Below are positions 25,328 through 34,531 of a stretch of DNA of 42,293 nucleotides, one piece after another. The stretch comes from Gammaproteobacteria bacterium. Lineage in GTDB: Bacteria; Pseudomonadota; Gammaproteobacteria; Pseudomonadales; Azotimanducaceae. The stretch's first letter is position 1. The number at the start of each line of letters is the position of its first letter. The notes below the pieces were generated by a model. The model was not told where the DNA came from and did no database searches. It worked only from the letters and a program-made list of their open reading frames with translations. Position numbers and translations under genes: made by a program. The stretch spans positions 1 to 42,293 of the forward strand of contig JAPPHD010000172.1 of the NCBI GenBank assembly GCA_028821125.1, written 5' to 3'.

Positions 25328-25329
25328 CT

Positions 25330-25456
25330 CGACACCGAATCTCGGGAAAGAGTTCGTATGCGGCGCTTCCGTTTCGGCGCGTTAAGCTCGTCGGAAAGCC
25401 TTGCACGAGGCAGGATGGCGGGGCCGTGCGCCGAAATGGAAGCGCCGCATGCGAAC
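25330..25456 (+). repeat. Structured dispersed repeat, copy B
   Basis: It starts directly after the hisF stop with the same flank as copy A (CGACACCGAATCTCGGGAAA). The arms are 25352-25380 and 25428-25456, 29 nt each: 27 Watson-Crick pairs and two G/T wobbles. Compared with A, arm position 13 changes G-C to C-G on both sides, position 20 changes C-G to a G/T wobble, and the two other changed pairs also stay pairable. The 47-nt loop keeps GTTAAGCTCGTC, GAAAGCCTT, GCAGGATG and GGCCGT. Confidence 0.85.
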
Positions 25457-25475
25457 TCGTTGTTGAGATTTCCGA

Positions 25476-25533
25476 TATTATGTCAAATGGATTTTTCTTT
25501 AAAATCAAAAGGTTGAACATTGTTCCATGAAAG
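25476..25533 (+). repeat. Direct repeat unit 1, trailer of copy B (partner at 25720-25777)
   Basis: A 58-bp A+T-rich unit that aligns without gaps to 25720-25777, 44 of 58 positions being identical. The best conserved parts are TATGTCAAAT, AAATCAA, GTTGAA and TGTTCCATG. In the second unit the final ATG is the start codon of the downstream oxidoreductase gene; in this first unit it opens only a chance frame. The partner unit is part of this same description. Confidence 0.8.
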
Positions 25534-25549
25534 TTCCCAACCCGGCCGG

Positions 25550-25696
25550 CCGGGACGCTGACGCGCAAGGAACAGAAACCCGCTGGGAGAGAGTAGGTGT
25601 GCGGTGCGGGTATCCGGCACCTTTAAAGCACCCCTGCGCCCTCGAATTCCACGAAAACGCGTCCGCTTGGTGTGCCGGATACCCGTACCGCATAAC
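25550..25696 (+). repeat. Structured dispersed repeat, copy C (shared leader, different stem)
   Basis: Leader 25550-25573 matches 22 of 24 bases of copy A's leader (9966-9989). A mini-hairpin CCC-GCT-GGG follows, then GAGAGAGT, as in A and B in position and form. The long arms are 25596-25620 and 25672-25696, 25 nt with a single mismatch and two wobbles, but the arm sequence (GCGGGTATCCGGCAC) and the 51-nt loop differ from A and B. A second small hairpin CTCGG-TG-CCGAG lies at 25701-25712, then the trailer 25720-25777 that matches copy B's trailer. Confidence 0.75.
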
Positions 25697-25770
25697 TGCT
25701 CTCGGTGCCGAGTCATCGATAGTATGTCAAATTGAATATCTATTGAAATCAACGAGTTGAAAACTGTTCC

Positions 25771-26736
25771 ATGCAAGCCATCCTAATCGAAGATCGAAAG
25801 TTGGTCTGGCGCGAAGCGCCGGAACCCGAAGTGACCCCCGGTACCGTAAAAATCGCGGTCAAGGCCAGTGCCGTCAACCGCGCCGACCTCATGCAGGCGC
25901 TCGGACAGTACCCGCCGCCGCCGGGAGCGAGCGATGTTCCGGGCCTCGAATGCTCCGGCGAGGTCGTGGCAGTGGGAGAGGGGGTCATGCGCGTCGCGCC
26001 GGGCGATTCCGTCTGCGCCCTGCTTGCCGGTGGCGGCTACGCGGAAACCGTCGTGGCCCCGGCCGGCCAGGTGCTGCGTATTCCGGAGGGACTCGGCCTG
26101 CTGGAGTCGGCGGCCCTGCCCGAAGTGTTCGCCACCGCCTATCTCAATCTCTACGGCGAGGCCGGCCTCGCGACCGGGGAACGGGTGTTGTTGCACGCGG
26201 GTGCAAGCGGCGTGGGCACCGCCGCGATACAGCTTTGCCGCGAGAGCCACAATCCCTGTTACGTCACGGTGGGCAGCCAGGCCAAGCTGGAACGATGTAT
26301 TGCCCTGGGCGCCTCGGGCGGCTCGAACCGCCATGACGGGTCCTTTGCCGACAACGTTGCCGAGTGGACCCACGGCGAGGGTTTCGATGTCGTTCTCGAC
26401 CCGGTGGGCGCGCCTTATCTCGCCGACAACCTGGCAAGCCTGCGCCTGGACGGCCGCCTGATCTCCATCGGGTTGATGGGCGGTGCCCAGTGCGAGCTGA
26501 ATCTGGCGCTACTGCTCATGAAACGATTGCGCATCGTCGGCTCTACCCTGCGCCCGCGCGGCATTGCGGCCAAGTCGGCTGTAATGGACGGCCTGAAGCG
26601 GGATGTCTGGCCGAAAATCGAGAAAGGCAGAATCAAACCCATCATCGAAACCGTTATTTCCATGCCCGAGGCGCAACGCGCCCACGAACTGGTCGCGGGG
26701 AACGAGACCGTCGGAAAGGTATTGCTGGAACTGTAG
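25771..26736 (+). CDS. Zinc-free quinone oxidoreductase-like dehydrogenase (PIG3/QOR group of the MDR family)
   Basis: A 321-residue medium-chain dehydrogenase/reductase. The first domain has the GroES-like fold with VNRADLMQALGQYPPPPGAS and PGLECSGEVVAVGEGV, typical of the PIG3-type NADPH:quinone oxidoreductases. The nucleotide-binding part shows LLHAGASGVGTAAIQLCR. The structural zinc cysteines of alcohol dehydrogenases are absent. It probably reduces quinones or enones with NADPH. The ATG at 25771 sits at the end of a 58-bp unit that is duplicated upstream, so promoter and start region overlap a repeat; no clear ribosome site is visible, and the message may be leaderless or poorly translated. 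Confidence 0.88.
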   Translation: MQAILIEDRKLVWREAPEPEVTPGTVKIAVKASAVNRADLMQALGQYPPPPGASDVPGLECSGEVVAVGEGVMRVAPGDSVCALLAGGGYAETVVAPAGQVLRIPEGLGLLESAALPEVFATAYLNLYGEAGLATGERVLLHAGASGVGTAAIQLCRESHNPCYVTVGSQAKLERCIALGASGGSNRHDGSFADNVAEWTHGEGFDVVLDPVGAPYLADNLASLRLDGRLISIGLMGGAQCELNLALLLMKRLRIVGSTLRPRGIAAKSAVMDGLKRDVWPKIEKGRIKPIIETVISMPEAQRAHELVAGNETVGKVLLEL

Positions 26737-26794
26737 TGATCGGAGCGGTTCCGGGTTCCGTACCGGTATGAACGAAACAGCGACCGGCGCCGCC

Positions 26795-26968
26795 CTACGG
26801 CTTGACGTGGCCCGAGAACCCTTTGAACAGACCTTCCAGTCGCGCCATGCGTTCGCGCAGGTCGACCACGTCACGGCGGAGCATGGCAAGGCTCGGCACG
26901 ATCAGCCCGCCGAGCGCGAGCCCGACGCCCACGATAGTGCACATTATTGCAACCAGATCTGTACTCAT
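26795..26968 (-). CDS. 57-residue single-pass membrane protein with cytosolic or periplasmic coiled coil
   Basis: The frame ATG 26968 to TAG 26795 encodes 57 residues: MSTDLVAIMCTIVGVGLALG, then GLIVPSLAMLRRDVVDLRE and a helix RMARLEGLFKGF. That is one membrane helix and a short amphipathic, coiled-coil-like tail with heptad Leu and Arg-Leu/Met spacing. Small proteins of this build (short TM plus R-x-D-x-x-x-L-R-E-R-M-x-x-L-E-G) are common in proteobacteria and have no known function. A TATAAT box lies about 92 bp upstream on the same strand. It is shorter than the usual gene-finding limit. Confidence 0.65.
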   Translation of the reverse strand: MSTDLVAIMCTIVGVGLALGGLIVPSLAMLRRDVVDLRERMARLEGLFKGFSGHVKP

Positions 26969-27059
26969 TCCCAAGGCTCCTTGTCGTTACTGCTTGCGGA
27001 CGCAGCCTGATTCAGGAAAACACTCTTCTGAGGTTCGAGATAACCACCGTCATCACGGC

Positions 27060-27090
27060 ATTATAGGCCGATCGGGGAGACTGAATGTAA
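27060..27090 (-). promoter_or_regulatory. Sigma70-like promoter for the 57-residue protein
   Basis: On the minus strand TTACAT (27085-27090) and a perfect TATAAT (27060-27065) are 19 bp apart, pointing at the small membrane-protein gene that starts at 26968. The -10 box is exact; the spacer is 2 bp longer than ideal. Confidence 0.45.
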
Positions 27091-27123
27091 GGGATTTGCC
27101 CTGATCGGCGTGCGAGTTCGCCG

Positions 27124-29892
27124 CTAGGCCAGCGAGTCCAGTTGCTGTTTCAGCGTCGTCAGCGCGCTTTGCACATCGGCTGCCTTGTTCCTTTCCTTTT
27201 CGACAATGGCCGGCGGTGCGTTCCGCACGAATTTCTCGTTGCCGAGTTTCCCCCCGATGCGTTGCAGTTCCTTTTGTTTGCGCTCGATTTGCTTGTTGAT
27301 GCGCGCGCGCTCGGCGTCGATATCGATCACTCCCGCGAGGGGCACCATGACCTTGAGTTCGCCCACCAGGGCCAGCGCGTTGGCCGGGGGTCGTTCCCCC
27401 CGGGGCAGCCAGTCGATGGAACTCACCTTTGCCAGCCGTTGCAGCAGGTAGCCGGAGGATGCGGCCAGGTCCCGGTCCCGGGCATCGCCGCCCTGCAGCA
27501 GCACGTCGATTTCCCTGCCGGGCTTGATGCCCGCTTCGCCGCGGATGTTGCGCAAGGCCGTGACCACGCCTTTCAACCAGTCGATGGAGGCTTCCGCCTC
27601 CGGGTCGGCGGCAAGATCGCCGCTTTGCGGGAAGGGTTCCAGCATGATGCTCGGCCCCGCCTTGGCCAGCAGGGGCGCCACGTCGCGCCAGATCGTCTCC
27701 GTGATGAAGGGCAGGATGGGATGGGCGGCCCTGAGCAGCAGTTCGAGCACGGTCACCAGGGTGCGGCGCGCGCCGGTCTGGTGTGCGAGTGGCGCGTTCT
27801 CGTCCCAGAGCAGGGGCTTGGCGAGTTCCAGGTACCAGTCGCAGTATTCGTGCCAGGCGAACTCATAAATTGCGTTCGCGTACAGGTCGAACCGGTAGGT
27901 CTCCAGGGCCAGGTGGCAGTCTTCCACGAGCCGCCTTGCCCGCGACTGTATCCAGCGGCCGGCGAGGCCGGGTTCTGCGGGACCGTCCAGGGGGTGCTCC
28001 CGGGCGTTCATCAGCACGAACCGTGCGGCGTTCCACAGCTTGTTGCAGAAGTTGCGGTAGCCCTCGGTGCGGCTCAGGTCAAAGCGCACGTCGCGGCCGG
28101 TGGAAGCAAGCGCGCAGAACGTGAAGCGCAGGGCATCCGTGCCGAACGACGGGATGCCTTTCGGGAAATCCTTTCGGGTATCTTTCTCGATGCGCGGCGC
28201 CATCCGCGGCTGGGTGAGGTTCTCCGTGCGTTTCCTGACCAAGTCCTCCAGGACGATGCCGTCGATGAGGTCCAGCGGGTCGAGCCCGTTGCCCTTGGTC
28301 TTTGACATCTTGCGGCCTTCGGCATCGCGTACCAGCCCGTGGATGTAGACCTTGCGGAACGGCACCTCCCCCATGAACTTCAGGGTCATCATGATCATGC
28401 GGGTGACCCAGAAGAAGATTATGTCGTGCCCGGTGACCAGCACGTCGGTGGGATGGAACCGTTTCAGTTCGTTCGTCTCGGCGGGCCAGCCGAGGGTGGC
28501 GAAGGTCCACAGCGCGGAGGAAAACCAGGTGTCCAGCACGTCTTCATCCCGGGTAAGCACAACCTCGCCGCTCAAGTTGCCCTTGAGGCGCGCCTCCGCT
28601 TCCGTGCGGCCGACGTGAATGTTGCCGTCGGCGTCGTACCAGGCCGGAATTCGATGCCCCCACCAGAGCTGCCGGCTGATGCACCAGTCCTGAATCTCGC
28701 GCATCCAGGCGAAATAGACGTTGGCGTACTGGTTCGGCACGAACTCGATGTCGCCGTTCTCCACCGCGGCCACGGCGGCTTCGGCGAGGGGCGCGATCTT
28801 CACGAACCACTGATCGGTCAGCCAGGGCTCCACAACCGCCTCCGAGCGGTCCCCCCGGGGCACGGTCAGCCGGTGCGGCTCCACACCGTCCAGCAGGCCG
28901 AGCGCGTCGAGGTCGGCGACGATGCGCTTGCGCGCCTCGAGGCGGTCGAGACCCCGGTAGGCCTCGGGCGCGTTTTCGTTGATCGCCGCCCGGGCGGTGA
29001 ATATGTTCTCCAGCGGCAGGCCATGCCGGGCCCCGACCTGGTTGTCGTTGAAGTCGTGGGCCGGGGTGATCTTGACGCATCCGGTGCCGAATTCCGGGTC
29101 CACGTACTCGTCGGCGACGATGGGCAGCGCCCGGCCGACCAGCGGCAGGGTCGCCACCTTGCCGACCAGGTGCCGGTAGCGTTCGTCGCCGGGATGCACC
29201 GCCACCCCGGTGTCGCCGAGCATGGTTTCAGGCCGAGTGGTGGCGACGACCAGGTAGTCCTTGCCGTCGACGGTTGTGGCGCCGTCTTTCAAGGGGTAGC
29301 GGAAATGCCAGAGATGGCCGTCTTCCTCGCGGTTCTCGATTTCGAGATCGGAAATGGCGGTTGCCAGTTGCGGGTCCCAGTTCACCAGGCGCTTGCCTCG
29401 ATAGATGAGCCCTTCCTCGTACAGGCGCACGAACACGTCCATCACCGCGCCGGCGAATCCGTCGTCCAGCGTGAACCGGTCCCGGGACCAGTCGACCGAC
29501 GAGCCCATGCGCCGCAGTTGCCGCGAGATGTTGCCGCCCGAGCGTTCCTTCCATTCCCAGACCCGCTCGATGAAGGCATCGCGCCCGACCTCCCGGCGTG
29601 TCTTGCCTTCGCCGTTCAGTTGGCGTTCCACCAGCATCTGGGTGGAAATGCCCGCGTGGTCCGTGCCCATCTGCCAGAGCGTGCGGCGGCCGTTCATGCG
29701 GTGGTAGCGGATGAGCGCGTCCATCAGCGTATGCTGAAAGGCGTGCCCCATGTGCAGGCTGCCGGTCACGTTGGGGGGCGGGATGGCGATGCAGTATTCG
29801 CTACCCTCGCCGGACGGCGCGAAGTACCCGGCGGCTTCCCACTCTTCGTAAAGTTCGCGCTCTATGGCATGGGGGTCGAAGCTGCGCTCCAC
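27124..29892 (-). CDS. valS: Valine--tRNA ligase
   Basis: A 922-residue class I aminoacyl-tRNA synthetase. [18 protein letters not shown] carries the HIGH motif (HMGH), [16 protein letters not shown] carries KMSKS, and the CP1 editing domain lies between them ([17 protein letters not shown], then [15 protein letters not shown]). The C-terminus is the family's coiled-coil arm ([20 protein letters not shown]). Length and order are standard. It attaches valine to tRNA-Val and edits Thr. GTG 29892 starts 1 bp after the stop of holC, in the conserved gammaproteobacterial order pepA-holC-valS, so it is surely in that operon. Confidence 0.97.
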   Translation of the reverse strand: MERSFDPHAIERELYEEWEAAGYFAPSGEGSEYCIAIPPPNVTGSLHMGHAFQHTLMDALIRYHRMNGRRTLWQMGTDHAGISTQMLVERQLNGEGKTRREVGRDAFIERVWEWKERSGGNISRQLRRMGSSVDWSRDRFTLDDGFAGAVMDVFVRLYEEGLIYRGKRLVNWDPQLATAISDLEIENREEDGHLWHFRYPLKDGATTVDGKDYLVVATTRPETMLGDTGVAVHPGDERYRHLVGKVATLPLVGRALPIVADEYVDPEFGTGCVKITPAHDFNDNQVGARHGLPLENIFTARAAINENAPEAYRGLDRLEARKRIVADLDALGLLDGVEPHRLTVPRGDRSEAVVEPWLTDQWFVKIAPLAEAAVAAVENGDIEFVPNQYANVYFAWMREIQDWCISRQLWWGHRIPAWYDADGNIHVGRTEAEARLKGNLSGEVVLTRDEDVLDTWFSSALWTFATLGWPAETNELKRFHPTDVLVTGHDIIFFWVTRMIMMTLKFMGEVPFRKVYIHGLVRDAEGRKMSKTKGNGLDPLDLIDGIVLEDLVRKRTENLTQPRMAPRIEKDTRKDFPKGIPSFGTDALRFTFCALASTGRDVRFDLSRTEGYRNFCNKLWNAARFVLMNAREHPLDGPAEPGLAGRWIQSRARRLVEDCHLALETYRFDLYANAIYEFAWHEYCDWYLELAKPLLWDENAPLAHQTGARRTLVTVLELLLRAAHPILPFITETIWRDVAPLLAKAGPSIMLEPFPQSGDLAADPEAEASIDWLKGVVTALRNIRGEAGIKPGREIDVLLQGGDARDRDLAASSGYLLQRLAKVSSIDWLPRGERPPANALALVGELKVMVPLAGVIDIDAERARINKQIERKQKELQRIGGKLGNEKFVRNAPPAIVEKERNKAADVQSALTTLKQQLDSLA

Positions 29893-29893
29893 G

Positions 29894-30340
29894 TCAGCGC
29901 GCTTCCCAGTCGTCCAGTTCGTGGTGGAACAGCGGATAGCCGCGGTCGCGGTAGAACTTGTACCGGGTACGGCCGCTTGCGCGTTTCTCGCCCACGACGA
30001 TTTCCGCGATGCGGTCGAAGCGGCCGGGGCCGTCCGGCACGTCGTCGGCCAGATTGATCAGCAGCCCGTCGGTGGGCAGCCGGTCGGCGGAATCCGTCCG
30101 CTGCCCCACAACCACGGGAGCGTCCTCCGCCTCCGGCGTACCGAGCCGCCCGTGGGGTATCAGCCGGTTCGGGGGGTAGGCCCAGAGCAGGTCGTCGACT
30201 TCCCGGGCCTGGGCATCGGATGCGGTGTGCAGGTACGTGCGCTGGCCGTTGCGCATGGCCTTGGCCGCAAGCCGGCAGGCAAAACGGTGCATGGCTGTCT
30301 GCTCCACATCCTGGAGGATGTAGAAATCCACCCGCGTCAC
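29894..30340 (-). CDS. holC: DNA polymerase III chi subunit
   Basis: A 148-residue chi subunit of the clamp loader, which links SSB to the replicase. The family segments are [20 protein letters not shown], the [16 protein letters not shown] motif and [19 protein letters not shown], with a C-terminal helix. The start GTG 30340 overlaps the pepA stop by 4 bp (GTGA), and valS follows directly. This overlapping order is typical for gammaproteobacteria. Confidence 0.93.
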   Translation of the reverse strand: MTRVDFYILQDVEQTAMHRFACRLAAKAMRNGQRTYLHTASDAQAREVDDLLWAYPPNRLIPHGRLGTPEAEDAPVVVGQRTDSADRLPTDGLLINLADDVPDGPGRFDRIAEIVVGEKRASGRTRYKFYRDRGYPLFHHELDDWEAR

Positions 30341-31797
30341 GCGGCGGCGTCCAGAAGATACTTGAACAGAAGCGCCACCGGGCGCCCCGTGGCGCCGCTC
30401 TTGGAGCCGCCCCCGAAAGCGCTGCCCGCCACATCGAGGTGCGCCCAGGAGTAGTTCTCCGCAAATCTCGAAAGAAAGCAGGCGGCGACGATGCTGCCCC
30501 CGCCGGAGCCGCCGACGTTGGCCATGTCGGCGAACCTGCTGTCGAGGGCGGACTGGTATTCCGGCCAGAGCGGCATGCGCCAGGCCCGGTCGCCCGTCCA
30601 CTCGCCGGCGCTCACCAGGGCCTCGGCCAGGGCGTCGTCGTTGGCGTAGACCGCGCTTGCATGATGGCCGAGCGCGGTAATGCAGGCGCCGGTGAGGGTG
30701 GCCACATCGATGACCGTCTTCGGCTTGTAGCGGCCGGCGTAGGACAGCGCATCGCACAATACGAGGCGGCCCTCGGCGTCGGTGTTGAGAATCTCCACGG
30801 TCTTGCCGGAATGGGTCTTTACGATATCGCCGGGGCGGGTCGCGTTGCCGTTGGGCATGTTCTCCGCCGCTGCGAGTATGGTGACGACATTGAGCGGCAG
30901 TTCCGCCTCGATGGCAGCCCGTGTCGCACCCAGCACGGATGCGGCGCCGCACATGTCGAACTTCATCTCGATCATGGCTTTCGGGGTTTTCAGGCTGATG
31001 CCGCCGGTGTCGAACGTGATGCCCTTGCCGATCAGGGCGATTGGCGGTTCCTTGGCCCCGCCGCCGCGATAGTTGACGATGATCATTCGCCCGGGCCTGG
31101 CGCTGCCCGTGGTCACGGCCATGAACGCCCCCATGCCCAGTTCCGTCATGCGGCGTTCGTCGAGCGCGCTGACCGAGACGTTTGCGGCCCGGCCGAACTT
31201 GCGGGCTTCCTTGAGCAGGTAGTTCGGGTCGCAGACGTTGGGCGGCTGGTTGCCCAGGTTGCGGGAGAGCTCCAGGCCCTGCTGCAGTGCCTGCCCCTCA
31301 TTGACGGCCCTCGCCACACTGGCCCGGGTGCGCGCATCGGCATGGACCCGTACGCGCCCAAGGCGGGCACGGCCAGCCTCGGACTTGTGTTCCTCGAACC
31401 GGTAGAGGGCGAGGGACATTTCATGGGTGCCGGTGAACGCCCGCCAGTAGGGGTCGCGATTCTTCACCCGCACGGGAACCAGCGCCCACACGGCATTGCG
31501 CACGCCGGCGGCGGCAAGCCCCGCCAGGTCCCGGGCGGTGCTCCTGGCTATTTTCCTGAATTCGGCGGGCCCCACCTCCCCGTCGGCGCCGCCGGCCACG
31601 AGAATGCGCTTGACCCGGGACGCGCCGGGCAGCCGGACGGCCAGGTTGGCGCCGGCCTTGTTCTCGAAATCCTGCACCGCGGTGTCGAAGAGGGCGCCCG
31701 CACCGAGTTCCTTCGCCGCTTTTACCGCCGCCTTGAGGCCGCAGACAAGGCAATGGGTGGCCGCCGTGAGGCTGCCCGTTTTCGTCGAATACTTCAT
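30337..31797 (-). CDS. pepA: Leucyl aminopeptidase (M17)
   Basis: A 486-residue M17 metallo-aminopeptidase. The two-metal active site is visible: GKGITFDTGGISLKTP with the metal-binding Lys and Asp, MKFDMCGAASVLG, and the signature NTDAEGRLVLCDALSYA. The N-terminal domain is the family's nucleotide-binding-like domain. It removes N-terminal residues from peptides in the cytoplasm and in some bacteria acts as a DNA-binding cofactor. The ATG at 31797 was chosen because the 15 extra codons upstream show no family pattern. It leads the pepA-holC-valS operon and is divergent from lptF. Confidence 0.95.
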   Translation of the reverse strand: MKYSTKTGSLTAATHCLVCGLKAAVKAAKELGAGALFDTAVQDFENKAGANLAVRLPGASRVKRILVAGGADGEVGPAEFRKIARSTARDLAGLAAAGVRNAVWALVPVRVKNRDPYWRAFTGTHEMSLALYRFEEHKSEAGRARLGRVRVHADARTRASVARAVNEGQALQQGLELSRNLGNQPPNVCDPNYLLKEARKFGRAANVSVSALDERRMTELGMGAFMAVTTGSARPGRMIIVNYRGGGAKEPPIALIGKGITFDTGGISLKTPKAMIEMKFDMCGAASVLGATRAAIEAELPLNVVTILAAAENMPNGNATRPGDIVKTHSGKTVEILNTDAEGRLVLCDALSYAGRYKPKTVIDVATLTGACITALGHHASAVYANDDALAEALVSAGEWTGDRAWRMPLWPEYQSALDSRFADMANVGGSGGGSIVAACFLSRFAENYSWAHLDVAGSAFGGGSKSGATGRPVALLFKYLLDAAA

Positions 31798-31939
31798 AAT
31801 CGTGTCGCTGGAGTTAACGGCGATTCTAGTGTCCTGTCCCAAGAGTTTCTATGGTTTCAGCGGGTTGTGGGAGGCCTTTCGCCCGCTGCGCGCGACGCGC
31901 CCGGCGCGGGGCGGCGGTTCGGCCGCGGGCTGCTGAGGC

Positions 31940-33010
31940 ATGGTTGCCGCAAGGTACATCAACAGGGAACTGCTCTCGGTGTTCGCGGTGACGGCCCTGG
32001 TGTTGCTGGTGGTGGCCGTGGGCGGGCGCTTCGTCGGCTACCTGCAGGACGCCGCGGCCGGCAAGTACGCCGCCGAGGGGCTGATCGACGTTCTGCGCCT
32101 GCGCCTGCCCGGATTTCTGCAGCTTCTGCTGCCGTTTGCGTTCTACATCGCGGTGCTGCTCACGTTCTCGCGGCTGCACGCAGACCGGGAAATGGCCGTG
32201 CTTCAGTGCGGAGGTTCCAGCCCCGCAAGGCTCTTGAAGTGGATTGCGGCGCCACTTGCCGGAATGGTTGCCCTCACGGCGTGGCTGTCGTTGCAGGTCA
32301 CGCCGGCCAGCAACGCCGCCCTTGGTGCGTTGCTCACCGAACAGCGTGCCCGCACGGCGTTCGAGGCGGTCAATCCGGGGCTGTTCAACGTTTTCGACCG
32401 GGACAGCCGGGTCGTGTATGCCGAGTCGGTCAGCGAAGACCGGGGAACCCTCTCCGATGTGTTCATCTCCGACTACCGGCCCGGGCAGCCGGTCGCCACC
32501 GTCTGGGCGCGGGAGGGCAGGCAGTATGTCGACGGGAGCACCGGCAGCCGCTTTCTGGTACTGCGGGACGGGCGCCGCTATCTCGGCACCAGCGGTGCGA
32601 GAAACTACCGCGTTACCGCCTTCGATACGCTGAGTCAACGGATTGCGGAAGAGCGCAGGCCGCCGCGGCGGGTCGACGAGGATGCCGTGCCGACGCTTGC
32701 ATTGTGGGCGCGCGGCGACCCCGCCGCCGTGGCGGAACTGCACTGGCGGGTTGGCCTGCCGGTGTTCTGCCTGATCAGTTCCCTGCTGGCGCTGGGAATC
32801 GCCAGGGCCGGGCCCCGGCAGGGCCGGTTCGCCCGGGTGGTGCCCGCGGTACTGGCGCTGCTCGCCTACTACTTCCTGCTGCTCGTCAACCGGAGCGCGC
32901 TGACCGACGGCGCCTTGCCGCTCCCGGTGGGGCTGTGGCCGGTGCATGCGGTCTTCTACGTTGCCGGAGCCGTCCTGTTCGCCCGGGCGGGCCGGCCGGT
33001 TTCGGCGTGA
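31940..33010 (+). CDS. lptF: LPS export ABC transporter permease LptF
   Basis: A 356-residue permease of the LptB2FG complex that pulls lipopolysaccharide from the inner membrane. The N-terminus ARYINRELLSVFAVTALVLLVVAVGG begins the first of six membrane helices; the gating helix region LLPFAFYIAVLLTFSRLHADREM is typical; a beta-jellyroll periplasmic domain lies between helices 3 and 4; and the last helices (AVLALLAYYFLLLVNRSAL) close it. It overlaps lptG by 1 bp (TGATG). Being divergent from pepA is the normal gammaproteobacterial arrangement. Confidence 0.95.
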   Translation: MVAARYINRELLSVFAVTALVLLVVAVGGRFVGYLQDAAAGKYAAEGLIDVLRLRLPGFLQLLLPFAFYIAVLLTFSRLHADREMAVLQCGGSSPARLLKWIAAPLAGMVALTAWLSLQVTPASNAALGALLTEQRARTAFEAVNPGLFNVFDRDSRVVYAESVSEDRGTLSDVFISDYRPGQPVATVWAREGRQYVDGSTGSRFLVLRDGRRYLGTSGARNYRVTAFDTLSQRIAEERRPPRRVDEDAVPTLALWARGDPAAVAELHWRVGLPVFCLISSLLALGIARAGPRQGRFARVVPAVLALLAYYFLLLVNRSALTDGALPLPVGLWPVHAVFYVAGAVLFARAGRPVSA

Positions 33011-34077
33011 TGAAACGCTTCGACCGCTATCTGTGTTCGGCGGTGCTGCTTGCCACCGGAGCGGTGTTCCTGGCGTTTCTGGGCCTGATCACGGTCTTTG
33101 CGCTGCTCGAAGAGGCGGGCGAGAACAAGGCGGGATACACGCTGGGGGAGGCTTTGCTGTACGTCGCGCTGACCTTGCCGAGGCGCAGCTATGAACTCCT
33201 GCCTTACGCCGTGTTTCTGGGCAGCCTGGTGGGCCTGGGGCATCTGGCGAGCCGGTGGGAACTGGTGACGCTGCGCGCGGCGGGCGTATCGGTGTTCCGG
33301 CTTTTTGCGGGCCTCGGCTGGGCCGTCCTGGGCATCGCGCTCGCGGGGGCGGCGCTCGGCGAGTGGGTGGCGCCGGAGGCCGAGGCGCGGGCTGAAGCGC
33401 GCAAGGCGCGGGCCTCCAGGGCGGGCGAAGCCATATCCATTGCCGGCTGGTACCGGGAAGGGCCGCTTTACATGCGGGTGGACGCCCTGTCCCCCGGGGG
33501 CGCCCTGGTCGGAGTGCGGCAGTACCGGCTGGACGGCGAGGGGGCGCTGGAACGGGTCCGGGAAGCGGCGGGCGGATTCTACGTGGCGGGCGACGTGCCG
33601 CACTGGGTATTGCACGATGTGCTGGAGACGCACGTCGGCGAGAACGCCACCGTTGTCGAGCGGTTGCCGGAAGTGCACTGGCTCGGCGAGATCGATCCGC
33701 GGTTGTTGGGCGAGCGCTCGCTGGTGGATCCGAGGCGGCTATCGAGCGGCAACCTCCAGTACCGGATCGGATACCTGGAGCGGGAAGGGTTCGATGCGAG
33801 CGTGTACAGGCTGGCCCTGTGGAGCAAGTGGCTGCAGCCGGCCGCCATCTTCGGCCTCGTTTTGCTGGCGCTCTCTTTCGTGATCGGCCCGTTGCGCGAG
33901 ACCGGTCTGGGGACGCGAGTCAGCGCCGGCATCGTGGTGGGGCTCTGCTTCAAGTACCTGCAGGACCTGCTGGCGCCGATAAGCCAGGTCTATGGTCTGG
34001 ACGCTCCCGTCGCCGTGGCCCTGCCGATCGCCGCGTGCTGGCTGGCGGGGTTCTGGGGCCTGCGCCGGGTGGCGTAG
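33010..34077 (+). CDS. lptG: LPS export ABC transporter permease LptG
   Basis: A 355-residue partner of LptF. It starts MKRFDRYLCSAVLLATGAVF and has the LptG-type coupling region (YELLPYAVFLGSLVGLGHLASRWELVTLRAAGVS), a periplasmic jellyroll domain and final helices (LFKYLQDLLAPISQVYG-like segment CFKYLQDLLAPISQVY). The ATG at 33010 overlaps the lptF stop. A much longer frame exists upstream but runs across pepA and holC on the other strand and is not coding. It converges with the RDD gene 19 bp downstream. Confidence 0.95.
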   Translation: MKRFDRYLCSAVLLATGAVFLAFLGLITVFALLEEAGENKAGYTLGEALLYVALTLPRRSYELLPYAVFLGSLVGLGHLASRWELVTLRAAGVSVFRLFAGLGWAVLGIALAGAALGEWVAPEAEARAEARKARASRAGEAISIAGWYREGPLYMRVDALSPGGALVGVRQYRLDGEGALERVREAAGGFYVAGDVPHWVLHDVLETHVGENATVVERLPEVHWLGEIDPRLLGERSLVDPRRLSSGNLQYRIGYLEREGFDASVYRLALWSKWLQPAAIFGLVLLALSFVIGPLRETGLGTRVSAGIVVGLCFKYLQDLLAPISQVYGLDAPVAVALPIAACWLAGFWGLRRVA

Positions 34078-34096
34078 CCCGCGCGTTGCACGATTC

Positions 34097-34531
34097 TCAG
34101 GGCGCGCGATAGAGGATGCGGCTGCCGCTCCACAGGTCGGGCCAGGTTCTGCGCTCGGTGTCGAACAGCGCCCACCAGTAACCGAGCCCGAGTATGCCGA
34201 TCGAAACCATCGCCGCGAACAAACGCACCGTTGCCTGGTTGAGCGTGATGGCCCCGCCGTCGTTGGAAACGAGGCGCAGCCGCCAGGCGCGCATGCCCGC
34301 CGTCTCACCCGCCCGCAGCCAGAACCAGGCGAAGAACAGGTAAGCTTCCAGGAACAGCACCGACTGAACGAGCGCCCCGTACACCGCATCGCCGCCGTTG
34401 GCGATGACCATGGCTAACAGGGTGATCAGCCAGAGCGCGAGCACGAGCAGGCCGTCGTAGACCATCGCGGCGAGGCGGCGGAGCAGGCCGGCCGGCGTGC
34501 TTTCCGGCTCAGAAACTGGCGGTGTTGCCAT
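34097..34531 (-). CDS. RDD-family membrane protein
   Basis: A 144-residue membrane protein. After a short Pro/Glu-rich N-terminus come LLRRLAAMVYDGLLVLALWL with the R...D signature, a second helix, FFAWFWLRAGETAGMRAWRLRLVSNDGG with the typical loop, and a last helix pair. The function is unclear; RDD proteins have been linked to transport. The start ATG 34531 lies 23 bp inside the end of the upstream thiolase-like gene, a sign of coupling. It converges with lptG. Confidence 0.88.
   Translation of the reverse strand: MATPPVSEPESTPAGLLRRLAAMVYDGLLVLALWLITLLAMVIANGGDAVYGALVQSVLFLEAYLFFAWFWLRAGETAGMRAWRLRLVSNDGGAITLNQATVRLFAAMVSIGILGLGYWWALFDTERRTWPDLWSGSRILYRAP

Noticed and set aside
25527-25760. 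77-codon frame starting at the first copy of the duplicated ATG.
   Set aside because: It runs through the palindromic element C and ends in A+T-rich repeat; no protein pattern.
25330-25777. Clustered repeats as a CRISPR array.
   Set aside because: The units are long hairpins of unequal length with conserved loops and no regular repeat-spacer pattern; no cas gene is near.
27030-27050. GGTTCGAGATAACC as the T-arm of a tRNA.
   Set aside because: No acceptor, D or anticodon arm can be formed around it and no CCA end follows.
30220-33009. Very long plus-strand open frame running into lptG.
   Set aside because: It lies opposite holC and pepA and across lptF in another frame; its product is Arg/Gly/Ala-rich with no domain. 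Only the lptG part from 33010 is real.
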